64,000 nucleotides of DNA from an uncultured Ignavibacteriota bacterium (GTDB taxonomy: Bacteria > Bacteroidota > Ignavibacteria > UBA10030 > UBA8401), in contig CAISDA010000054.1 in NCBI GenBank assembly GCA_903884005.1, forward strand, positions 49,695 through 113,694. Reading direction: 5' to 3'. The notes below the pieces were generated by a model. That model saw only the letters and a program-made list of their open reading frames with translations. It was not told the origin of the DNA and did no database searches. The translations under genes were made by a program, and so were the position numbers. Shown here one piece after another: positions 58,136 to 64,000 of this stretch. Each line of letters begins with the position of its first letter. Position 1 is the stretch's first letter.

Positions 58136-59020
58136 CTATACCAGTCTCTGTTCGCGTAATTTAAAGAAGTCAACCAGCGGCTTGATGTACGGCTGATCGA
58201 TGCGTATCGTGATGCGGTCGACCTTCGCCGTCAGGAACGATCGCTTCAATTTTTCCTCATGCCGCTGCCAATAATCCGAGAGTGCATGACGCACGAAGAC
58301 ATTGTCCGTATCGACCCATCGCTCGGCGCCGCTCTCGGCGTCCCGCATCTTGATCATGCCCACTTTCGGCAGTTCCCTCTCGCGCGGGTCGTGCATCGTA
58401 ACCGCGATCAGGTCGTGCCTCTTGCTCACGATGCGGAGGGCATTGTCGTACCCTGAATCGATAAAATCGGACAACAAAAACGTGATCGCCCGTTTTTTAA
58501 TGACGTTGTTGATATACTGCAGCGCCGCCTGTATGTTCGTGCCCGATCCCACGGGTTCGAACGACAGCAATTCGCGCACGATGCGAAGGATGTGCGATTT
58601 CCCCTTCTTGGGAGGAATGAATTTTTCGATCCTGTCGGTGAAGAGCACAATGCCGACCTTGTCGTTGTTGCGTATCGCCGAAAAGGCGAGCACCGCACAG
58701 AGCTCCGTGGCGATCTCGTTCTTCATCGCCGCGAGCGATCCGAACTGTTCCGAGCGGCTCATATCCACCGCCAGCATCACGGTCAGTTCGCGTTCCTCCT
58801 CGAAGATCTTCACGAAGGGCTTGTCGTACCGGGCGGACACATTCCAATCGATGGAACGTATATCGTCGCCGTACTGATACTCGCGCACTTCGGAGAATTC
58901 CATGCCGCGCCCCTTGAACACCGAATGGTATTCGCCGGAGAAGACATGATTCACCATGCCCCGCGTCTTGATCTCGACCTGGCGCACCTTTTTTAATAAT
59001 TCCTTCGTCGTTAGTGCCAT
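58136..59020 (-). CDS. DUF58 domain protein of the MoxR/Bat operon
   Basis: 294 residues. The DUF58 signature YQYGDDIRSIDWNVSARYDK and EERELTVMLAVDMSRSEQFG (a VWA-like MIDAS stretch) are clear, with LLSDFIDSGYDNALRIVSKR later. Cytoplasmic. In these operons DUF58 proteins act between the MoxR ATPase and the membrane VWA proteins. It begins 4 bp after moxR. Confidence 0.92.
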   Translation of the reverse strand: MALTTKELLKKVRQVEIKTRGMVNHVFSGEYHSVFKGRGMEFSEVREYQYGDDIRSIDWNVSARYDKPFVKIFEEERELTVMLAVDMSRSEQFGSLAAMKNEIATELCAVLAFSAIRNNDKVGIVLFTDRIEKFIPPKKGKSHILRIVRELLSFEPVGSGTNIQAALQYINNVIKKRAITFLLSDFIDSGYDNALRIVSKRHDLIAVTMHDPRERELPKVGMIKMRDAESGAERWVDTDNVFVRHALSDYWQRHEEKLKRSFLTAKVDRITIRIDQPYIKPLVDFFKLREQRLV

Positions 59021-59024
59021 GTGA

Positions 59025-60014
59025 TTACGGAACTTCCAGTTTGTTTAAGATTTCCTGCACGATCGTTTCCGATGTCACCTCTTCGGCTTCCGCTTCGTAG
59101 GTAACGCCAATGCGGTGCCTGAGCACATCCATGCTGATGGCGCGCACGTCCTCGGGAATGACATACCCGCGGCGTTTAACGAAGGCATAGGCTTTTGCGC
59201 CCAGCGCAAGGTTGATGGACGCGCGCGGAGAGGCGCCGTAGTGGATCAGCTGCGTGAGGCCGTCGAGTCCGTAGTCTTTCGGCGTACGCGTGGCAAACAC
59301 GATATCCAGTATATAGCGCTCTATCTTTTCATCCATGTAGACTTCGTGCACGGCGTCGCGCGCCTTCATGATGTCCTTCGCATGCACCACCGACGAGATC
59401 TTCGGCTGTTCGCGCGCGACATTCTGGCGCATGATCAGCAGTTCTTCTTCCTTCTGAGGATAATCGATCTTCACTTTCAGCATGAAGCGGTCAACCTGGG
59501 CTTCCGGAAGCGGGTAGGTGCCTTCCTGCTCGATCGGGTTCTGCGTGGCGAGCACGAGGAACGGCTCGTCCAATTTATACGTCTCTTCGCCGAGGGTGAC
59601 CTGCCGCTCCTGCATCGCTTCGAGCAGCGCGCTTTGCACTTTGGCGGGAGAACGGTTGATCTCGTCGGCAAGAATGAAGTTGGCGAAGATCGGGCCCTTC
59701 TTCGTCTGGAATTTTGCTTCCTTCTGATTATAGATCAGCGTGCCGATCAGGTCGGCCGGAAGCAGGTCCGGCGTGAACTGGATGCGCTGAAACTTCGCGT
59801 CGATCGCGCCGGCCAGCGTCTTGACGGCAAGTGTCTTGGCGAGTCCCGGCACACCTTCCAGCAGGATGTGCCCGTTGGCAAGAAGACCGATCATGAGGCG
59901 TTCGGTCATGTGCTTTTGGCCGATGATGACCTTATTGATTTCCATCATCAACAAATCGACAAATGCGCTTTCGCGCTGGATCTTTTCGTTGATGGCTTTG
60001 ATATCGTACTGCAT
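59025..60014 (-). CDS. MoxR-family AAA+ ATPase
   Basis: 329 residues: Walker A EGVPGLAKTLAVK, Walker B FILADEINRSPAKVQSALLE, the MoxR-specific AMQERQVTLGEE, sensor 1 LATQNPIEQEGTYPLPEAQ and C-terminal lid (HYGASPRASINLALGAKAYA). MoxR ATPases act as chaperones activating VWA-domain partners. First gene of the Bat operon; GGAGGAG immediately upstream of the ATG is a strong ribosome site. Confidence 0.96.
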   Translation of the reverse strand: MQYDIKAINEKIQRESAFVDLLMMEINKVIIGQKHMTERLMIGLLANGHILLEGVPGLAKTLAVKTLAGAIDAKFQRIQFTPDLLPADLIGTLIYNQKEAKFQTKKGPIFANFILADEINRSPAKVQSALLEAMQERQVTLGEETYKLDEPFLVLATQNPIEQEGTYPLPEAQVDRFMLKVKIDYPQKEEELLIMRQNVAREQPKISSVVHAKDIMKARDAVHEVYMDEKIERYILDIVFATRTPKDYGLDGLTQLIHYGASPRASINLALGAKAYAFVKRRGYVIPEDVRAISMDVLRHRIGVTYEAEAEEVTSETIVQEILNKLEVP

Positions 60015-60142
60015 TACTCCTCCGAAGGTTGATATGCGAGAGGTACAAAAAACGGATCCGTGCGATCGGTTTCGGTGAACAACGTGCTAGTATAGACGCT
60101 CTTAATTTAAAAATGTTCCGGCAAAAAGCAATTTTACATCCG

Positions 60143-60162
60143 CCCCTCTACCGATTGAGGGG
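60143..60162. repeat. Hairpin in the divergent moxR / lipoprotein intergenic region
   Basis: CCCCTC / GAGGGG stem with an 8-nt loop, in the 211-bp gap between divergent starts at 60014 and 60226. It is followed by AAAATTTTG on the plus strand. Could be a regulator-binding palindrome or leader hairpin of the lipoprotein transcript. Confidence 0.35.
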
Positions 60163-60225
60163 AAAATTTTGTATCATTGGTGGACAATAATCCATCGTAC
60201 CATGCCCTACATAAGGAAAGACAGA

Positions 60226-60606
60226 ATGAAAAAATTACTTGTGCTTCTCGGTCTCGTGTTACTCGTCGGCTGCGGTCCCAAGAAAGTCGACACCGCCCAG
60301 CTTGCCAAAGGGAACGATCTTGTTTCTGCCGGTAAATTCGACGAGGGAATTGCAGTATTGGACGAATTGGGAAAGCAGAATGCCGATGATCCTGCATTGA
60401 AGCAGGCCCGTATCGCCGCACATTTGAAGTTTGCCAACTATTATATGACCGACGAAAGTGTGGACCGCAAAATTAAATACCGGTCAGCCCTGAAGCATTA
60501 TCGCATCGTGTTGTCGCTTGATGCATCCAATGCCGAGGCAAAATCGAGCGCCGATCTTATTATTGGGATTTACAATCAAATGGGCCGGCCTGTTCCGACA
60601 GAATGA
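60226..60606 (+). CDS. Small TPR-like lipoprotein
   Basis: 126 residues from the ATG at 60226, preceded by AAGGAAAG at good spacing; the 19 open codons before it are not signal-like. Lipoprotein signal MKKLLVLLGLVLLVGCGPKK (lipobox LVGC) followed by one or two TPR-like helical pairs (GNDLVSAGKFDEGIAVLDEL, ARIAAHLKFANYY, SALKHYRIVLSLDASNAEAK). Function unknown; divergent from the moxR operon. Confidence 0.82.
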   Translation: MKKLLVLLGLVLLVGCGPKKVDTAQLAKGNDLVSAGKFDEGIAVLDELGKQNADDPALKQARIAAHLKFANYYMTDESVDRKIKYRSALKHYRIVLSLDASNAEAKSSADLIIGIYNQMGRPVPTE

Positions 60607-60626
60607 TCCTCCCCATGACTGTGGAT

Positions 60627-60650
60627 GGGCGGCCCTTGCGGCCGCCGCCC
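60627..60650. terminator. GC-rich hairpin after the small lipoprotein gene
   Basis: GGGCGGC (60627-60633) pairs with GCCGCCC (60644-60650), about 20 bases past the stop. No T-run follows. The rest of the gap to 60838 shows nothing recognisable. Confidence 0.3.
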
Positions 60651-60838
60651 ACTCCCCGCCCTTCGAATGCAGCGTTTCCCCATCACCACAAATTAGCGAC
60701 AATTTCACTCAAGTGCAATACGGCAAACAAGTTACCGAATAGGCGCGGTCACTTGTTTTTAATGCGAAAGATTATTACACTACGTTAGAGATTCTTCCGC
60801 TCTACGGTTGTGTCTACTATCATCCGTCAAGGGGTCTT

Positions 60839-63181
60839 ATGCGTGAACACACTATGATCCGGCGATCTGGCGTGATTGCTCTTATACTCGTGTTGGCGTC
60901 TTCCGTGTACAGCCTTGCAGAGCCCCCCGCGGCGCTCGATACCGTTGCCCTTCATTTACGATTGAATAATTCGGAATACTGGCTTGAATGGACTCTCGGC
61001 ATCATCGCGCTTCTTCTGCTCGTCGGGACGATCATCCTCCTGTGGACCCGGCAGCTTCGCACACTCGTCTCGGCGCGCACGAGCGAACTTCAACAGAACA
61101 ATAACCAGCTTATCGCCGAAACACGCGAGCGGACGCTCGCTCAAAAAAAATTATCGGCCCTTCTCACCATCGCCGACAAACTGATCGTCGCAAAAACATT
61201 CAACGAGATCGGCGTGGCGATCTTTTCCGGTCTCAGCAATTACGATCCCGAAGGCAAGCGTGGGGGCAAACTGTCGGTCTACTACAAAGACCAGGACCTC
61301 TTTCGCATAGAATATCTGGAACACGAATTCAAGTATGTCTCCGCCGCCAATGCGGATTGCCCGCTGGCCGGGATCAAATATTTTTCGAAACTTGCGCTTG
61401 AAAAAGAAGGCACGCTCGTCGTCGATGATACGCACAGCGCGTTCGCCCTTCTCATCGATCCGACATTGATGAATGCGCCCCGGAGCACGCTCATCTTCTT
61501 ACCGTTATATCATCAGTCGTCCTTTGTCGGCATCTTCAGTTATTCGCACGATGAGCCCTATTCGCTCGACGAACAATATATCAATCTGCTCGAGAGCATC
61601 GGCAAATATGCAAGCCTCGCCATCGGCGAACTGCTCGGTCTCCGAAAAAAAGAGACCGCCGAATTCGCCCTGACCGTCTCAGAACGGAAATATCGTACGT
61701 TATTCGATGAATCGCAGGACATGGTCTTCGAGGCGTCGCTCGACGGCACGCTGACGGACATCAATCCCGCGGGCGTGTCGATACTCGGATACGAGTCGAA
61801 AGACGTATTGCTCCGGATGAACGCCCCTGATGATCTTTTCACCGATCGGCGTGACCGCGAAAGCATCATTTCGAATCTGATGCAGAACGGGTATGTGAAA
61901 AATTTCGAACTTAGAATGCGCAAAAAAAACGGGGACGTCGTGATCCTTGAAGAGACCGCGACGGTCGTGAGGAATGCGGACGGCGTGGTGGAATCGTATC
62001 GCGGAATCGCGCGCGACATCACGCGCCAGAAAATTCTTGAGGAGCAGCTGCTTCACTCGCAGAAGATGGAGAGTCTCGGCACGCTGGCCGGGGGCATCGC
62101 GCACGAGTTCAACAACGTGCTTGCCATGATCCTTCCGTCGGCGGAAATGATCGCAGCATCGACGGACATCAAATCGAAAGCAGCGGTGTATGTGGGACGC
62201 ATCATCGAAGCGGCAAACCGCGGCGCATCCATCGCCAAACAGCTGCTTGTCTTTGCACGATCGGAGAAGGGGGAGTTCAAACCGGTATCGCTGCAGCGGA
62301 TCGTGCTCGAAGTCAGTTCGCTCTTAAATCACACGATCACCAAGGATATCATCATTCGCACCGAAATCACCGCACACAATTCCATGATCCTGGGCGAAAA
62401 TGGACTGCTGCACCAAGCCGTGTTGAATCTGGCATTGAATGCGAAAGATGCGATGCCTGAGGGCGGCACGCTCACCATCGGGCTGCTCGACGTCCAGGAA
62501 GAAGAACCGCACCGATTGTTTCCCGACAGCGAGCAAAGCCCGTATTTGAAACTCCGCGTGAGCGATACCGGCGTGGGGATGGATGAGAAGACCAGGAAGC
62601 GCATGTTCGACCCGTTCTATACGACGAAAGAACCCGGGACAGGCACGGGACTTGGCCTATCGATCGTGCACGGCATCGTTGCCAGTCACCGCGGGTATAT
62701 CGACGTAGAGAGCACGCCGGGCTCCGGCACGACGATATCGATGTACTTTCCGCGCCTGCCTGTTGAGGCGTTGAATTCGGCCGCGTCGCCGGAACGGCCG
62801 ACAGCCGGCGGATATGAAACAATCCTGATTGTTGACGATGAAGAGGCGATACGCGACATGCTGGTGGACCTGCTCACGGCGCATGGCTACAGTGTGCTCA
62901 CCGCATGCGACGGTGCAGAGGGGCTGGAGATGCTCCAACAGCATCACAGCGAGATCGACCTTGTACTGTCCGACCTGGGCATGCCGCAGATGAACGGCGA
63001 GCAGTTTTTTACCGCCGCCAAAAATTTTGATCCCGACGTGAAGATCATCATCTCCACCGGTTACATCAATCCTCACATCAAATCGAAACTGCTCGGTCTC
63101 GGTGTGCACAATGTGGTCGGCAAGCCCTTCAGCACCGCAGTACTGCTGCCGGCATTGCGGCGCGCACTCGATAAAAAATAA
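60839..63181 (+). CDS. Membrane hybrid histidine kinase (GAF-like, PAS, HisKA, HATPase, REC)
   Basis: 780 residues. N-terminal hydrophobic segment (about 10-28) and membrane helix (about 50-68, TLGIIALLLLVGTIILLW), a GAF-like domain (about 100-270), PAS/PAC (about 285-395), HisKA with GTLAGGIAHEFNNVLAM (phospho-His about 425), HATPase_c (NLALNAKDAMPEGGTL, DTGVGMDEKTRKRMFDPFYT, GTGLGLSIVHGIV) and a C-terminal receiver (LVLSDLGMPQMNGEQF). This FNN-type H-box and layout resemble NtrB-like or blue-light-type hybrid kinases. AAGGGG upstream favours this start over the ATG at 60854. No partner regulator adjacent. Confidence 0.92.
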   Translation: MREHTMIRRSGVIALILVLASSVYSLAEPPAALDTVALHLRLNNSEYWLEWTLGIIALLLLVGTIILLWTRQLRTLVSARTSELQQNNNQLIAETRERTLAQKKLSALLTIADKLIVAKTFNEIGVAIFSGLSNYDPEGKRGGKLSVYYKDQDLFRIEYLEHEFKYVSAANADCPLAGIKYFSKLALEKEGTLVVDDTHSAFALLIDPTLMNAPRSTLIFLPLYHQSSFVGIFSYSHDEPYSLDEQYINLLESIGKYASLAIGELLGLRKKETAEFALTVSERKYRTLFDESQDMVFEASLDGTLTDINPAGVSILGYESKDVLLRMNAPDDLFTDRRDRESIISNLMQNGYVKNFELRMRKKNGDVVILEETATVVRNADGVVESYRGIARDITRQKILEEQLLHSQKMESLGTLAGGIAHEFNNVLAMILPSAEMIAASTDIKSKAAVYVGRIIEAANRGASIAKQLLVFARSEKGEFKPVSLQRIVLEVSSLLNHTITKDIIIRTEITAHNSMILGENGLLHQAVLNLALNAKDAMPEGGTLTIGLLDVQEEEPHRLFPDSEQSPYLKLRVSDTGVGMDEKTRKRMFDPFYTTKEPGTGTGLGLSIVHGIVASHRGYIDVESTPGSGTTISMYFPRLPVEALNSAASPERPTAGGYETILIVDDEEAIRDMLVDLLTAHGYSVLTACDGAEGLEMLQQHHSEIDLVLSDLGMPQMNGEQFFTAAKNFDPDVKIIISTGYINPHIKSKLLGLGVHNVVGKPFSTAVLLPALRRALDKK

Positions 63182-63287
63182 CGGGAGAATAGCACCGATC
63201 GTCCGGTTCGAATGAACTTTTTCCGGGTTCATCGGTGTTCTATACATCACATACTGCTCGAGCTGAGATCACTCACGGATACACCTA

Positions 63288-63779
63288 TTGACAACTCAAT
63301 TCTATCAAATTCCTGCGATGAGTCTGCAGGCAAAAGACATACGCATGGATGCGTATGCGGGGAAGACCGTCCTCGTCGTCAACACTGCAAGTAAGTGTGG
63401 ATTCACGCCGCAATTCGAGGGCTTGGAAACGCTTTACCGCACATACCGTGACCGGGGATTCGTGGTCCTGGGATTTCCATGCAATCAATTTGCGGATCAG
63501 GAACCGGGAGACGAGCAGCAGATCGCGGAAGGCTGTGTGCTCAATTACGGAGTAACGTTTCCGATGTTTTCGAAGATCGACGTGAACGGGCCCAATGCGC
63601 ATCCGTTGTATCAATTTTTGAAAAAGGAGCTGCCGGGATTTTTCGGGGGGACAATCCGGTGGAACTTCACAAAATTTCTCATCGATAGCAAAGGGCGGCC
63701 GGTGAAGCGCTTCGCACCGGCAACGAAGCCCGCTGCGATCGAAAAATATCTGCGCACAATGCTGGCGCCTCTGCAATAA
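63288..63779 (+). CDS. Glutathione peroxidase family thiol peroxidase (Cys type)
   Basis: 163 residues from a TTG start that preserves the first beta strand (FYQIPAMSLQAKD); the next ATG at 63318 would remove it. Peroxidatic Cys in NTASKCGFTPQFEG, the Gln in GFPCNQFADQEPGDEQQI, and Trp/Asn in IRWNFTKFLID complete the active site. A Cys codon (TGT), not selenocysteine, is used. Such enzymes usually reduce peroxides with thioredoxin. 106 bp after the kinase gene. Confidence 0.93.
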   Translation: MTTQFYQIPAMSLQAKDIRMDAYAGKTVLVVNTASKCGFTPQFEGLETLYRTYRDRGFVVLGFPCNQFADQEPGDEQQIAEGCVLNYGVTFPMFSKIDVNGPNAHPLYQFLKKELPGFFGGTIRWNFTKFLIDSKGRPVKRFAPATKPAAIEKYLRTMLAPLQ

Positions 63780-63922
63780 TATCGATCTCAGTGGTGAAGT
63801 CCTGATGATGCATCGGAGACCAGGTGTCCGCCATAACAGGGGACGTTTAAATAAATCGACTTCCCCGGAAATGCGGCTTGCATTCCGCCTCAAATTTTGT
63901 TATTTTCATAGACGTTCAACAC

Positions 63923-63997
63923 GGGCGTTTAGCTCAGTTGGTTCAGAGCGTTCGCCTCACACGCGAAAGGTCATAGGTTCAAGTCCTATAACGCCCA
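63923..63997 (+). tRNA. tRNA-Val (anticodon CAC)
   Basis: Acceptor GGGCGTT pairs with AACGCCC (63990-63996); D arm around GCTCAGTTGGTTCAGAGC; anticodon stem TTCGC/GCGAA with loop CTCACAC, giving anticodon CAC for GTG codons; T arm ATAGG-TTCAAGT-CCTAT. Discriminator A at 63997. CCA is not encoded (next bases CGA). The gap 63780-63922 before it contains nothing recognisable. Confidence 0.95.
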
Positions 63998-64000
63998 CGA

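Noticed and set aside
63390..63400. Possible selenocysteine site in the glutathione peroxidase
   Set aside because: The peroxidatic codon reads TGT (Cys), with no in-frame TGA.

Overview
The window looks like a chromosomal segment of a flagellated member of the Bacteroidota/Chlorobiota/Ignavibacteriota side of the FCB group. Two giant secreted proteins end in the type IX secretion (T9SS) C-terminal sorting domain with the YPNPFNP signature, there is a complete aerotolerance (Bat) operon, and two intergenic regions carry sequences resembling the Bacteroidota -33/-7 promoter. A full flagellar basal-body operon and a chemotaxis operon with cheZ are also present; this pairing is uncommon in Bacteroidota proper but is known in Ignavibacteria/Kapabacteria-like lineages. 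The lineage is inferred from gene content only.

Layout. (1) 1-10512, minus strand: a YncE-like propeller/phosphoesterase lipoprotein cut by the window edge, a gap with a GTCATTCTGAG-type palindromic repeat, then two T9SS cargo proteins, one with cohesin and dockerin-like modules and one with two VCBS/FG-GAP propellers. (2) 10562-17840, minus: flagellar operon in the order small membrane protein, flgB, flgC, small coupled ORF, fliE, fliF, fliG, fliH, fliI, fliJ, motE-like, behind a good sigma-54 (-24/-12) promoter. (3) 18025-28670, minus: signalling block with a FapA/DUF342 protein, a single-domain response regulator, two hybrid histidine kinases, an HDOD protein, a small HD-GYP-N-terminus-like protein and a methyl-accepting chemotaxis protein. 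(4) 28807-36256, minus: a small CPEC protein and the chemotaxis operon (HEAT-repeat protein, cheR, two cheY, cheZ, cheA, cheB), again with sigma-54-like sequences upstream. (5) 36523-40581: an outer-membrane barrel, then plus-strand genes for two divergent 3-hydroxyacyl-CoA dehydrogenase homologues, an ECF sigma factor and a TlpA-like thioredoxin lipoprotein. (6) 40594-48576, minus: a six-gene envelope operon (large TPR protein, barrel, SPOR protein, ExbB, ExbD, glycine-rich TonB). (7) ferritin and transketolase. (8) 51470-60014, minus: moxR, DUF58, a BatD-like gene, batA, batB, batC, batD, batE. (9) 60226-64000, plus: a small lipoprotein, a PAS hybrid kinase, glutathione peroxidase and tRNA-Val(CAC).

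Functionally the window is dominated by motility and its control (flagellar basal body and export ATPase, chemotaxis pathway, hybrid kinases, HDOD) and by envelope biology (T9SS cargo, TonB/ExbBD system, Bat operon). The least explained parts are the TonB/ExbBD/SPOR/TPR/barrel operon, the two adjacent dehydrogenase homologues that lack the catalytic histidine, the small proteins built into the flagellar operon, and the set of three sigma-54-like sites that may tie flagellum, chemotaxis and the CPEC protein into one regulon. Coordinates I derived by hand (motifs, hairpins, internal starts) may be off by one or two bases.
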